From Candidatus Uhrbacteria bacterium (GTDB lineage Bacteria; Patescibacteriota; Patescibacteriia; 2-12-FULL-60-25): a stretch of DNA of 64,000 nt. A program made the position numbers and the translations under genes. This document shows positions 48,697 to 58,949 of this stretch, in pieces. The notes under the pieces are model-generated. The model worked only from the letters and a program-made list of their open reading frames with translations. It did no database searches and was not told where the DNA came from. The stretch is taken from the NCBI GenBank assembly GCA_020850575.1, contig JADZEJ010000001.1, positions 62,001 to 126,000 on the forward strand. Direction: 5' to 3'. The first letter of the stretch is position 1. Every line of letters starts with the position of its first letter.

Positions 48697-51504
48697 ATGA
48701 AATCACATGTTTCAAAATTCACTGGTTTATTGCTTATGACTTTGGCATTGTCCGGGTCATTTGTTGCACCAGCACAAGCTGAAAATACAGGTGCGTATCA
48801 ATGGACTGACATCTCGAATCAGCTTTCTGAGCGTCAAAATCGTCCTGTTTGGGCTATCGCATATGCTGCGCCTTATTGGTACTCAACCGATGGTCAGGAA
48901 CTCTATAACGGTGGTCATGTTTGGCGTACCGATGGTACCTACATAACTGATATTACGAACGAAGTTCGTAATGCAGGACTGAGCCGTGTTGATGATATTG
49001 TAAGCGATGGCAAAACCGTGATTTATTTGAAAAATATCACTCGTCGCGATCGCAATTTTGAAATGCTCGCCTATGCATCTGGCTCCGGTTATTCCTATCC
49101 TGGCTATCAAATCATACAGAAACTTGATTCCGATGAAGGCATCGTGGCTTTGAATGGGAAGGATGGTATTTGGAGCATTGTGACGACCAAGGGTCGTGCG
49201 ATGTTGTGGAATATCGCAACTAATACTGAATTGACTCGTTACTCAGTTTCGAATCAATACACCTCACAGCTTACGTATAGCGTGAAGAAAGTTTCGCCTG
49301 CTACATCGTATTTCATGCCACTCACGGTTCTTCCAACGTCGAATGGTTGGTTGATGATCGTTCGTGAATCAAGCAGCACAACTCGTTTTTATCGCTGGAC
49401 CACGGATGGTAATCGCGTTGATATCAGCAATCAATTCCCTGGTGCTGCCGTCGTTCACTTTGCTGCATCTAATGGCAAATCCGTTTTGATCGCATCCGCT
49501 TCGAGCGATCAATTGATGACCGATAAAATAACTTCATTTGACGGTTACTCTGCTACAAGCATTTCTGTTGGTGCAACTGAATACAACTCGAATAATTTCG
49601 GCGCTATCTGGTATGGCATGACGGCAACGTATCTGCAGAATCATTGGTTTGCCGTTGCCAATAAAATAGTTTATGACATTGATCTTGTGAATCGCACTGC
49701 AACGAAGTTATCTGAACCAAAGGATTTGTTTATCACCATGGCTAGTGACAATGATGTTACGGCTTTGCTTGGTGGTACTGAATCAACCATGGGTAGCCAA
49801 CAATCCAATAACCCACTCACAGCTAAGCTCGTGAAGATTCAATACGGATATTACAACAACACCGGTTCTACAAGTTCATTTGGCGGTAACCGTACATACA
49901 CTTCTTCGAGAGGTCCAACCGTAACGACAACTGGAAATCCATCCAACTTTATCGTTGGAAATGGTAAGAACTTTGTCTACCGTGTAACGGCTACGGATCC
50001 ACAAGGGATTGACCGCATTGACTTGTATGTGAATGGTGCACGTATCAAGACTTGTTATTCGGATGTATGTGAGTTTGGCAATACCTATTACACCAATGGC
50101 GCTTCAAGCCGCAGTGTGGCCTTTATGACTCGCGTGACTGACCGCTTTGGTTGGTCTACGGAAAGCTCAAATGACTATTTAACGATTGATCAAAGCTCAA
50201 ACAGTGCTTCTTCTGGCTCTACTGGTTCCGGTTCTGTGACAAATGGCACAACAAATCTTTGGGATTGGGTAACACCAAGCGTGACTTCAATCAAGCGTTC
50301 TGAAACCGTTACCTATGGGGCAGGTGCTTGGAATTCAAATGGCTTGAATCGCGTTGAATTGTGGGTGAACGGTACTATCCGCCGCACCTGCACATCGAGC
50401 TCAGACATGAACAACTGTACGACATCCATCTATGGATCTGATTACGGTGTTGGCGGCACGATCTCATTTAATGCGAAGGCTGTGGCTTCGAATGGTCAGG
50501 AAACGTGGACCTCACTTCGTAGCCTATACGTGAACTCGGATTCTTCAACGAATACGGGAAACAATAACTCGAATGGATATATCAACACCTGGTCAAATCC
50601 AGATGTGACGACACTTTCAAATGGTGCAAGCGCTGTGTTTACGACGAATGCTACGGATAATGATGGGGTGAATCGTGTTGAAATTTTGAAGGACGGTTCC
50701 ATTGTCAAAACTTGCTACGTAAATAGCAATAGCAATACGACCATTACTTGTGAATACACGGTCGCCTCTTCTTCAAATGGTTCCACGTCAATTTCCGCTC
50801 GTTTGTTTGATGTGTATAACAATCAAGTAACCTCAAACTCACGTACTTATACCTTCACCAATTCGAATGGTTCAAACAATGGTGGTACGACCAATGGTAA
50901 AACCTCTATTTGGGACTGGGTTGATCCAAATATGACCAGTATGAATCGCAATCAATCTTTGACCTATCACGTTGGCGCTTGGAATTCGAATGGGTTAAAC
51001 CGTGTTGAATTGTGGGTAAATGGAACGATTCGTAAGACCTGTTCTGGTAATTCTCAGGATTGTGCCTTTACGATCAATGGCTCTGACTATTCTGCTAATG
51101 CAACTGTGGCTTTCAATGCCCGTGCAATTGACGGAAATGGCACCGAAACCTGGACGAGTTTACGTAACTTGTATGTGAGCGACACCGTTACCGGTGGAAG
51201 CACGACTAATTCAAATCCATCGATCGATTCAACTGGAACGATTACCATTTCGAGTGATCGAGACACTGGTTACTACGATAATTCTTTCATTACGATTGCA
51301 GCCAATGGATCGGATGCAGATGGCGTTGCGAAGATTGAAATATTAGTGAATGGGTCATTGAAGAAGACATGTACTGATCTCACCACCTGTTCAACGACGG
51401 TTGGTCCGTTTGGCAGCTTGAAGACCGTGTCTTATATGGCTCGTATGACCGACAAAAAAGGCAATGTTTTGAAGACGGCGTATACCATCATAAATCATCG
51501 CTAA
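48697..51504 (+). CDS. Large secreted surface protein with Ig-like repeats
   Basis: 935 residues. Signal peptide ending APAQAEN. The N-terminal half (about 30-400) is beta-rich, beginning QWTDISNQLSERQNRPVWAIAYAAPYW. The second half is at least four Ig-like modules. Two of them (about residues 521-620 and 735-835) are near-identical: WDWV.PS.TS..R...TY..GAWNSNGLNRVELWVNGTIR.TC. Most modules have a Cys pair (for example KTC..C). Ser/Gly/Asn/Thr-rich linkers separate them. It is likely an adhesin or cell-surface layer component. A paralogue follows 15 bp downstream. Confidence 0.75.
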   Translation: MKSHVSKFTGLLLMTLALSGSFVAPAQAENTGAYQWTDISNQLSERQNRPVWAIAYAAPYWYSTDGQELYNGGHVWRTDGTYITDITNEVRNAGLSRVDDIVSDGKTVIYLKNITRRDRNFEMLAYASGSGYSYPGYQIIQKLDSDEGIVALNGKDGIWSIVTTKGRAMLWNIATNTELTRYSVSNQYTSQLTYSVKKVSPATSYFMPLTVLPTSNGWLMIVRESSSTTRFYRWTTDGNRVDISNQFPGAAVVHFAASNGKSVLIASASSDQLMTDKITSFDGYSATSISVGATEYNSNNFGAIWYGMTATYLQNHWFAVANKIVYDIDLVNRTATKLSEPKDLFITMASDNDVTALLGGTESTMGSQQSNNPLTAKLVKIQYGYYNNTGSTSSFGGNRTYTSSRGPTVTTTGNPSNFIVGNGKNFVYRVTATDPQGIDRIDLYVNGARIKTCYSDVCEFGNTYYTNGASSRSVAFMTRVTDRFGWSTESSNDYLTIDQSSNSASSGSTGSGSVTNGTTNLWDWVTPSVTSIKRSETVTYGAGAWNSNGLNRVELWVNGTIRRTCTSSSDMNNCTTSIYGSDYGVGGTISFNAKAVASNGQETWTSLRSLYVNSDSSTNTGNNNSNGYINTWSNPDVTTLSNGASAVFTTNATDNDGVNRVEILKDGSIVKTCYVNSNSNTTITCEYTVASSSNGSTSISARLFDVYNNQVTSNSRTYTFTNSNGSNNGGTTNGKTSIWDWVDPNMTSMNRNQSLTYHVGAWNSNGLNRVELWVNGTIRKTCSGNSQDCAFTINGSDYSANATVAFNARAIDGNGTETWTSLRNLYVSDTVTGGSTTNSNPSIDSTGTITISSDRDTGYYDNSFITIAANGSDADGVAKIEILVNGSLKKTCTDLTTCSTTVGPFGSLKTVSYMARMTDKKGNVLKTAYTIINHR

Positions 51505-51519
51505 AATATCACGTGTTCT

Positions 51520-53835
51520 ATGAAACGATTTCTTCTCTCTCTCATATTGAGTGTTGGCGTTTTTGCGATTGCTCCAATGACACAGGCTGCAAGCCTTGAA
51601 TGGCAGGATATTTCATCCGTCATTCCAGCTCGCAAAAACCGTCCGGTTTGGGATGTGGCTTATGCTGCGCCTTATGTGTATTTCACAGATGGCCTCGACT
51701 TCTCCAAGAGCGGCTATATCGCTCGTACCGATGGTAAGTGGTCAAAGAATTTGACCGCGGATAGTAAATCTTCGATTGGTCGTGCAGATATTTTTGTAAC
51801 CAATATTCCAAATCAGATTACGGCTGTTGAATCCGGTCACGCCTTGAAAGCTGATAGGACGTTTGTGATTACTAGTGACTGGCCACAGACTTTGTCGAAG
51901 CCTCATTTGACTAAACGTTTTTCCGCTCAAGGTGCTTGTTTACTTCAAAATAGTTTATGGACAACGCCGGTTCAGGCTCCAAGTGAAGCTTTTTGTCGTT
52001 ATGGCCAAATTTTTCTTTCAGCATGGAACGGCTTATCTTGGTATATCTTGATAGAACATAAGGTTTTGTATCGTCTTGATCCGACGGAGGTCGTAAAGAT
52101 CGGTCGAGTGCGTGATTACTTCACCAGCATGACGAGTGACGGTCGTGGTCATATCTATTTCGGTGGAACAATTTCAACTTTGGAAAAAAATGATCCGACT
52201 CTTCCGATTACGGCTAAGCTTGTGAAGATGACGGATCCGGTAGCAGTTGCGGCAATGGAAGCACAACCGATTCCGAACATCGATCCAAGTTCAACCAAAA
52301 CGGCTACTTGGACCTGGTCTGCTCCGACGATTTCTTCGATCGCTCAGGATGGTTGGACGACATACAATGTCGGTTCTTGGAATGCAAAAAACATTACAAA
52401 GATTGAATTGTTTCAAAATAATATTTTATTGAAGACTTGTGTTAGCGCGACTCAAACTGCGCAATGTGAGAGTGATGTTTCCGCAAGAAATATGAATGTC
52501 GGTTCAAGCATTGTTTTAAAAGGTAAGGTGACGGATGGAAGCGGAGCGACGACATTTACGGAAGAAAAAACGCTTACGGTTACTTCAGCAACCGGCGTTG
52601 TGACGCTAAATCCAGAAGTTGATATCGCTATTTCAAACGAATTCATTCCGATTGTCGATCGTATTGGACGTAATGGAAGCATTGTTCTCCGCGCTACCGC
52701 TCGTGCAAAGGTAGGTTTGAAACGTATCGTGTTCCACGTGAATGGGACGCCGCGCTCAGCTTGCGTGTTCTCAAATATCATTGGAACTCAAACATGTGAT
52801 TTTCAAGTCAATGGTTGGGAGTATCCATATAATCAATCCAGTACATTCACCGCTCAAGCCATCGATGCACAAGACCATGATTCCTGGGCGGGTGTAAAAA
52901 CTCTTCGTGTGTCAGATGATGCGAATGCTATAATCTCAGCGAATACAATTAGCTGGAGCTCGATTAATGGCAATGCTTTTATCGTCGGTGCCTCTGATCC
53001 AGACGGAATTTCACGTATTGATGTATATGTGAACGATGTGATTCGTCAAACCTGCACATTTCCTTCAAGTTATGGCTCACGTGAATGTTCTGCCGCATTT
53101 CAAACCGTAGACTTTACGAATGGTTCGGCTATGGTCAAAGGAAAAATTACTGACTCATACGGTCATGAAGCTTGGAGCGAAAGCAAAACCATTAAAGCCG
53201 GAAGCGTCAACGCAAGCATGATTCTGCAAACGCAAAATGTTGCCGATATGGTGACTTTTTCCAACACGGCTGATGATGGTTTTTTGCCTAACGGAAACAT
53301 TACATTAACAGCTATTGCGAACCGCGTGCTCGGTGTTGATGTTATTGAAATTCGCATGAACAATGTCGTCGTTAAAACTTGTAGTGTCTTGAATAAAAAT
53401 GGTGCTTTGGAAGATGTGCCTGTGCAGGGTACTGTTCGTCTCTCCAGTAATTTACACGATGCTATTAACTTTCCTGCCGGGACAACTCTTACAACTTCAG
53501 ATGGTCGTAACTACATCACGTTGGAAGATGCTATCGTGAAATCCGATCAATCCCCTTTTATCCATGTGGTATCTGGGGGTAATGGACAAGGTTACAATTT
53601 GGCAGTAGGTACGATATTTCACATTTCAAGTATCGATTCAGTGACGTCTTTGGGTCTGACGACGCAAGCGGTTGATGGTTTTACCGGAGGTCGTGATCAG
53701 ATTTCTGCCAATAACGCACAATGCAGCACGCAATTACGTGCGCCACTAAGCTCATCATTCACCTATGGCACAACCATGATGAATGCGAACAAGAAAGTCG
53801 TCTGGATTCAAAATAAAATAAATTCAAGTAACTAA
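51520..53835 (+). CDS. Secreted surface protein, paralogue of the preceding gene
   Basis: 771 residues. Signal peptide ending MTQAAS. LEWQDISSVIPARKNRPVWDVAYAAPYVYFTDG matches the start of the upstream paralogue, but the N-terminal domain is shorter. Ig-like modules follow (WTWSAPTISSIAQDGWTTYNVGSWNAKNITKIELFQNN, then RIDVYVNDVIRQTC). The C-terminal ~150 residues differ: an Ig module seems to be interrupted after VVKTCSVLNKNG by a region with GRNYITLEDAIVKSDQSPFIHVV and ends NKKVVWIQNKINSSN. Translated from the same mRNA as the first gene. Surface role likely. Confidence 0.7.
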   Translation: MKRFLLSLILSVGVFAIAPMTQAASLEWQDISSVIPARKNRPVWDVAYAAPYVYFTDGLDFSKSGYIARTDGKWSKNLTADSKSSIGRADIFVTNIPNQITAVESGHALKADRTFVITSDWPQTLSKPHLTKRFSAQGACLLQNSLWTTPVQAPSEAFCRYGQIFLSAWNGLSWYILIEHKVLYRLDPTEVVKIGRVRDYFTSMTSDGRGHIYFGGTISTLEKNDPTLPITAKLVKMTDPVAVAAMEAQPIPNIDPSSTKTATWTWSAPTISSIAQDGWTTYNVGSWNAKNITKIELFQNNILLKTCVSATQTAQCESDVSARNMNVGSSIVLKGKVTDGSGATTFTEEKTLTVTSATGVVTLNPEVDIAISNEFIPIVDRIGRNGSIVLRATARAKVGLKRIVFHVNGTPRSACVFSNIIGTQTCDFQVNGWEYPYNQSSTFTAQAIDAQDHDSWAGVKTLRVSDDANAIISANTISWSSINGNAFIVGASDPDGISRIDVYVNDVIRQTCTFPSSYGSRECSAAFQTVDFTNGSAMVKGKITDSYGHEAWSESKTIKAGSVNASMILQTQNVADMVTFSNTADDGFLPNGNITLTAIANRVLGVDVIEIRMNNVVVKTCSVLNKNGALEDVPVQGTVRLSSNLHDAINFPAGTTLTTSDGRNYITLEDAIVKSDQSPFIHVVSGGNGQGYNLAVGTIFHISSIDSVTSLGLTTQAVDGFTGGRDQISANNAQCSTQLRAPLSSSFTYGTTMMNANKKVVWIQNKINSSN

Positions 53836-53846
53836 AAACAAGCAAT

Positions 53847-53878
53847 AAAAAACAGCCTCCTGATGGAGGTTGTTTTTT
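53847..53878. terminator. Terminator of the surface-protein operon
   Basis: AAAAAACAGCCTCC / GGAGGTTGTTTTTT with loop TGAT and one mismatch. It also overlaps the end of the convergent gene. Confidence 0.85.
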
Positions 53879-54563
53879 ATACTGCGTCTTCAAAAGGAGT
53901 GATTTCTTTCTGATCAGTATAATATCGAATTTCATCATCGAGCATTTCCATACTCAAGGTTTCGAATTGAAAAAAAACTCGATCCTCATAATGTTCAATC
54001 TTGGAAATAATCTCTGAAGAAAATGATGGCGGGAGTTCAGACGCCAAATCACGCAACATATCGAATCTTCGGATATATCCTCGTAGCTCAATTTGAGCTT
54101 CTTCTATATAAATACGCAAATGCTCGTGTTGTTTTTTCCATGTATCTAAAAATAGCTGCTCGCGAACTTGTTGAATCTCTTCCCGATCTTCAAGTTTCAA
54201 GGCTATATCGCTTTCTGGGTGCGCCAATAGTTCGTCCACGTGTTTTACTTCAAGCAATTTACGTAAACGTGAAACAATATGAGATGTTGAAGGACGAAGT
54301 GCTGCTATTAGTTGATCCCATTCATGTTCAGAAGCCTCTTGTTTTATCCATCTTTGTAAAGCTTGTCGAGCCGGCCAAATCGCTTTACCTAGCTTACGCG
54401 CAGCATCTACTAACGTTGAAGTAGAAAGCTTACCTCCATCTTCATACACCTGAACGAGCTTAGCAGCCGCTTCGCCTTCCGGACCTTCGGCGTACGGAAC
54501 ACCCTCCTGTAAAAAATCAATTACTCGTGGGTGATTTCGAAAATCAAGATAGACATCAGACAT
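53877..54563 (-). CDS. Hypothetical helical protein
   Basis: 228 residues, acidic and almost entirely helical, with long charged stretches such as LEDREEIQQVREQLFLDTWKKQHEHLRIYIEEAQIELRGYIRRFDML. No signal peptide, membrane helix or known motif. Upstream in-frame starts begin inside the divergent S1 gene region. Function cannot be assigned. Confidence 0.6.
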   Translation of the reverse strand: MSDVYLDFRNHPRVIDFLQEGVPYAEGPEGEAAAKLVQVYEDGGKLSTSTLVDAARKLGKAIWPARQALQRWIKQEASEHEWDQLIAALRPSTSHIVSRLRKLLEVKHVDELLAHPESDIALKLEDREEIQQVREQLFLDTWKKQHEHLRIYIEEAQIELRGYIRRFDMLRDLASELPPSFSSEIISKIEHYEDRVFFQFETLSMEMLDDEIRYYTDQKEITPFEDAV

Positions 54564-54749
54564 GAGACAAGTATACCAAAAGAAGCATTACGAGCGCAGC
54601 CCTCCGTACTTGCAAAAGAGCTGTATGCAGAGGTTGCAAAAAATGGAGACATTGTGTAGGATGGCGCTACTGAATCAGAAAGCTTCCCTAACCGCTTTTT
54701 TTCTCTAAACCATGCGGAGTAAGCTGCGAAATTCGTTTCAGACATATCT

Positions 54750-55841
54750 ATGACAGACACTGTAGCCCAAGCTCCTAAAACGGAGATTGGCAAGCTGATG
54801 CAAGATGAGTCATTAGCTCATTTATTGCATTATCCAAAAGTTGGTGATGTGGTTAATGGTACCGTTATCGCAGTCGGTCGTAATGAAATCCGCATCGATA
54901 TCGGTGGTTTAGCGGTTGGGTTAGTACGTGGTCCTGAACTTGATCCAAGCATGCATCTCACTGTAGGTGATGATGTTGAAGCGACGGTAATTGAGCTTGA
55001 TAATGAATTTGGCGAGCTCGAGCTTAGCTTAAAGGGCGCTGACCGTAAGAAGTCCTGGGACAAATTACGTGAACTTATGGGGATTAATGATCCCGTGTCA
55101 GTTAAAGTTCTCGAAGCCAACAAAGGCGGACTCATTATCCGTATTGAGGGCGTTGGTGGTTTTTTGCCGGTTTCTCAACTCTCCCCTGAGAATTATCCTC
55201 GGGTAAACGGTGGTGAAAAAGGTAAAATTCTTGAGAAGCTTAAAAGTCTCGTTGGTACTAATATTGACGTTAAAATCATTGACGTGAATGAGGAAAACGA
55301 TAAATTAATCGTTTCAGAAAAAGCTGTTTGGGAAACCAAACAAGTTACGGTGCTTTCAAAATATAAGCCAGGAGATAAAGTTGAAGGTGATGTTACGGCT
55401 GTGACTGATTTTGGCGCTTTTGTCCGTTTTGACGAAAATCTTGAAGGTCTTGTTCATATTTCAGAGATTGCTTGGCAACGGATTGATCATCCTCGTGATG
55501 TACTCAAAATCGGTGACCATGTGGCAGCAGAAATTATCAATATCGATGGTTCAAAAATATTTCTTTCCATGAAGAAACTGGTTGATGATCCTTGGAGATC
55601 GGTCAGTGATCGCTTTAAGGTAAATCAGATGGTGAAAGGGCGCGTACTCAAGATTAATCCATTTGGTTTATTTGTAGAGTTAGATCCAGACATTCATGGT
55701 TTGGCTCATATTTCAGAATTATCCGCCAAGCCCGTTAAAGATGTAAATGAAATTGCGCGTGTCGGTGATGAATTTGATTTTCGGGTGGTATCGATCGATC
55801 CGGAAAATCATCGTCTCGGACTCTCACTGAAAAAGCAGTAA
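54750..55841 (+). CDS. rpsA: 30S ribosomal protein S1-like (four S1 domains)
   Basis: 363 residues with four S1 RNA-binding folds at about residues 29-98, 115-190, 208-275 and 292-361. Examples are VGDVVNGTVIAVGRNEIRIDIGG, KVEGDVTAVTDFGAFVRFDENLEGLVHISEI and VKGRVLKINPFGLFVELDPDIHGLAHISEL. Shorter than the six-domain E. coli S1, as usual outside Proteobacteria. It assists mRNA binding. In a genome with many leaderless messages its role may differ. A weak terminator follows. Confidence 0.85.
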   Translation: MTDTVAQAPKTEIGKLMQDESLAHLLHYPKVGDVVNGTVIAVGRNEIRIDIGGLAVGLVRGPELDPSMHLTVGDDVEATVIELDNEFGELELSLKGADRKKSWDKLRELMGINDPVSVKVLEANKGGLIIRIEGVGGFLPVSQLSPENYPRVNGGEKGKILEKLKSLVGTNIDVKIIDVNEENDKLIVSEKAVWETKQVTVLSKYKPGDKVEGDVTAVTDFGAFVRFDENLEGLVHISEIAWQRIDHPRDVLKIGDHVAAEIINIDGSKIFLSMKKLVDDPWRSVSDRFKVNQMVKGRVLKINPFGLFVELDPDIHGLAHISELSAKPVKDVNEIARVGDEFDFRVVSIDPENHRLGLSLKKQ

Positions 55842-55854
55842 AATATCAACAATT

Positions 55855-55877
55855 ATCTCCCAATTTGGGGGATTTTT
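55855..55877 (+). terminator. Weak terminator between rpsA-like and ftsH
   Basis: ATCTCCC pairs with GGGGGAT (one G-T), followed by TTTTG. Confidence 0.5.
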
Positions 55878-55936
55878 GTATCAACGGTACCTGTAGACAG
55901 GTTATTTCTTTTCCGTTAAATTGGCTTAACTATCGT

Positions 55937-57778
55937 ATGAATCAAACTTTCCGAAATATTCTTATTTTTGTAGGATGCTTGGCGCTCATTGGCGTTACGC
56001 TATCCTTCGTGAACTTAGACAATAAAAGTCAAAGAGTTGATTTAACTCGCATCGCTCGAGATGTTCAGGATGGCAATATCGCATCGATCACGATTCGCGG
56101 CAGCGAAGTTGAGGCAACACTGAAAGATAAAACAGTTCTTCGCTCTACAAAAGAATCTACCGATTCGCTGTCCACGGTTTTGAAAAACTATGGAGTTTCT
56201 TCAGATAAGGTTTTAGCTGTACCGGTTGATGTGAAAGATGGCAGCGGTGCGAGTTATTGGCTTGGTTTATTTTTGCAAAATATCTTACCGGTAGCGATTG
56301 TAATCGCATTCATGTTCTTCTTAATGCGTAGCGCTCAAGGACAAAATAACCGCGCAATGATGTTTGGCTCCACCAATGTTCGTGACATGAATAAAGATGG
56401 TGAACAAAAAATTACCTTTAAGGACGTCGCCGGAGTTAAAGAAGCGAAAGAAGAACTTTCTGAAATTGTTGAGTTCTTAAAACAACCTGATAAATTTACA
56501 CAATTGGGTGCAAAGATTCCTAAAGGGGTATTACTCATGGGTAGCCCTGGTACGGGTAAAACCTTACTAGCACGCGCAGTTGCCGGTGAAGCAGGCGTTC
56601 CTTTCTTTCAGATTTCAGGCTCAGAATTTGTTGAAATGTTTGTCGGTGTCGGTGCTTCACGCGTTCGTGATTTATTCGCCAAGGCAAAGAAGGAAGCTCC
56701 GTGTATTATTTTTATTGATGAAATCGACGCCGTCGGTCGTCAACGCGGATCCGGTGTTGGCGGTTCACACGATGAACGTGAACAGACATTGAATCAAATT
56801 CTGGTTGAAATGGATGGCTTTGAGGCTAATAATGGTGTCATTGTTATCGCTGCGACCAACCGTCCAGATGTACTCGACTCTGCCCTTCTTCGCCCAGGTC
56901 GTTTTGACCGTCGAGTGACACTTGATCCGCCAGACATAAACGATCGTGAAGAAATTTTGAAGGTACATGCTCGCAATAAACCAATGGCGTCCGTGGTCGA
57001 TCTGAGAATCCTTGCACAACGTACACCCGGTTTTACAGGTGCGGATCTTATGAATCTCTTGAATGAAGCAGCTATCTTAGGAGCTCGTAAAGGTCTAACG
57101 GAAATTCCGATGCAAATGTTGCTTGATTCGATTGAAAAAGTTTTGTTAGGACCAGAGCGCAAGAGCCATGTTATGAATGACGAAGAAAGACGAGTGACGG
57201 CTTACCATGAAGCGGGTCATGCCCTCGTTGCACATCTTCTCCCACATGCTGATCCGGTGCATAAAGTGTCGATCATTTCACGTGGTCGTGCTGCTGGGTA
57301 CACGCTCAAAATGCCTACAGAAGATCGCAGTATGCGCCGTCGTGAAGAATATAAAGAAGATATCGCAGTCATGCTTGGTGGATATGCGGCGGAATTTCTT
57401 ATTTTTAACGATATTACAACAGGCGCTTCCAGCGATATGAAAAGTGCAACACGTCTCGCCCGTAATATGGTGACTCAGTGGGGCATGAGTACTGAATTAG
57501 GACCTCGTGTGTACGGCGAGCGTGAAGACATGATTTCACTTGGACGTGAAATTCATGAATCCCGTGATTATTCAGAATCAAAAGCACAAATTATAGATTC
57601 AGAAATCGATCGCTTAATCAGTGAAGGTCTCATAAAAGCAAAAGAACTTATCTCGAATAATCTTCAAGCTATGGATCGGATCGTTAAGGCACTGGTTGTT
57701 GCGGAGACCTTGGAGCGATCTGCCTTTAATGAGGCTATCGGTTTACCTCCCGCTAACATAAAAAATTCCTCTACTTAA
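55937..57778 (+). CDS. ftsH: ATP-dependent zinc metalloprotease FtsH
   Basis: 613 residues from [11 protein letters not shown]. Two membrane helices flank a short periplasmic domain. The AAA+ domain has Walker A GSPGTGKT near residue 200, Walker [13 protein letters not shown], the second region of homology [20 protein letters not shown], and the protease zinc site [10 protein letters not shown]. It degrades membrane and regulatory proteins. A possible promoter (TAGACA, 17 bp, TAAATT) ends ~14 bp before the ATG. Confidence 0.96.
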   Translation: MNQTFRNILIFVGCLALIGVTLSFVNLDNKSQRVDLTRIARDVQDGNIASITIRGSEVEATLKDKTVLRSTKESTDSLSTVLKNYGVSSDKVLAVPVDVKDGSGASYWLGLFLQNILPVAIVIAFMFFLMRSAQGQNNRAMMFGSTNVRDMNKDGEQKITFKDVAGVKEAKEELSEIVEFLKQPDKFTQLGAKIPKGVLLMGSPGTGKTLLARAVAGEAGVPFFQISGSEFVEMFVGVGASRVRDLFAKAKKEAPCIIFIDEIDAVGRQRGSGVGGSHDEREQTLNQILVEMDGFEANNGVIVIAATNRPDVLDSALLRPGRFDRRVTLDPPDINDREEILKVHARNKPMASVVDLRILAQRTPGFTGADLMNLLNEAAILGARKGLTEIPMQMLLDSIEKVLLGPERKSHVMNDEERRVTAYHEAGHALVAHLLPHADPVHKVSIISRGRAAGYTLKMPTEDRSMRRREEYKEDIAVMLGGYAAEFLIFNDITTGASSDMKSATRLARNMVTQWGMSTELGPRVYGEREDMISLGREIHESRDYSESKAQIIDSEIDRLISEGLIKAKELISNNLQAMDRIVKALVVAETLERSAFNEAIGLPPANIKNSST

Positions 57779-57802
57779 ATTACATTTCTAAAAATTACAG
57801 TT

Positions 57803-57837
57803 AAAAAAACGACAAGATATACCTTGTCGTTTTTTTA
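57803..57837 (+). terminator. Terminator of ftsH
   Basis: AAAAAAACGACAAG / CTTGTCGTTTTTTT with a 6-nt loop. Confidence 0.85.
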
Positions 57838-57915
57838 TATGAACGAATTACACGAAACCTCTTAAATACTTAATGAACGATGAAAATATGTTATGATACA
57901 ACTAATCATACTTAT

Positions 57916-58944
57916 ATGCTTCGTACGAACATTCAAAAAAAAGACACTCCAATTTACCGTGAAGTGGTGAAACAAGCTTTTCATGCCGCTTGGCATGATC
58001 GTCATTTGTGGCCACTCGCCTTTGTTACTTCATTTATTTTCAGTGCGGGTATTTATGATATTTTATGGAAAGGTTTTAATACGATCTCAACCCAAGATTC
58101 TTCGCTATTGGTAGAAAAAGGACAAATCATTACTTCCATCGGATCCGGGTTCGTACTTGCAATGCAACGTACCGGTGGTTTTCTCAATATTATTTTTGGA
58201 TTACAGCTTGTTTTAATTCTTGCTATTTTATTTGTAGCTGCCTTAGCATTTGCCTGTATTTGCCAAGGAGGTCTAGTTTTTGCTCTTGGCGCGCGTCGTC
58301 GAGGTGAACCTTCCGGACTCGCTCTCTCGTTGCGAATCGGAGGTAAAGCTTTCTGGTCAGTCGCGGCACTAAATGCGATTTCTTTATCTTGTTTATGGAT
58401 ACTTCGCTTTCTCATTTTGATCCCGATGACGATTAATTTGTCATCCGGTGAGAATGCCCACTGGGTACTTTATTTATTATCATTTATTCTTTTTTCCGGA
58501 TTACAAATTATTATTACAATTGTTCAGATTTTTGCTTTAAACGCTTTAATACTTCAAGGTGCAACGGCAGCACAAGCCCTAGCTCGTGGATATGAATTAT
58601 TCAAGCGCCATTGGATTATCGCAATCGAAACCGCTTTTCTACAGGCACTCATCGCCGGAATATCTATTATCGCTTTTGCTGGCTTTGTTTTCGTGACTAT
58701 TATTCCGATTGTTATGGCTATCATCACTTCCATTGGTTTGAATTCAGCAGGTTTGTACTATTCAGCTACTAGTATTGGTTTCTTCTTTATGTTCCTCTCA
58801 TTCTGTACAGGAATCGCTTTCTTAACTCACTTTCAATACGCTACTTGGACATATCTCTATCGCCGTATCGGTGAAGGTGGCGCCGTCGCAAAGTTACATC
58901 GCATTTATCGACAATTAACAGGACGCTATTCATTTGAGAAATAA
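57916..58944 (+). CDS. Multi-spanning membrane protein
   Basis: 342 residues from ATG 57916 (MLRTNIQKKDTPIYREVVKQ). A TATGAT box lies ~19 bp upstream, so the longer reading from 57880 is disfavoured. About six hydrophobic helices; a cytoplasmic loop holds GARRRGEPSGLALSLRIGGKAFW. The pattern of an amphipathic helix (ALARGYELFKRHWIIA) before each helix group is seen in bacterial membrane proteins of unknown role. It sits 5 bp upstream of pilB, so the two may be co-expressed. Confidence 0.65.
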   Translation: MLRTNIQKKDTPIYREVVKQAFHAAWHDRHLWPLAFVTSFIFSAGIYDILWKGFNTISTQDSSLLVEKGQIITSIGSGFVLAMQRTGGFLNIIFGLQLVLILAILFVAALAFACICQGGLVFALGARRRGEPSGLALSLRIGGKAFWSVAALNAISLSCLWILRFLILIPMTINLSSGENAHWVLYLLSFILFSGLQIIITIVQIFALNALILQGATAAQALARGYELFKRHWIIAIETAFLQALIAGISIIAFAGFVFVTIIPIVMAIITSIGLNSAGLYYSATSIGFFFMFLSFCTGIAFLTHFQYATWTYLYRRIGEGGAVAKLHRIYRQLTGRYSFEK

Positions 58945-58949
58945 GCGTT

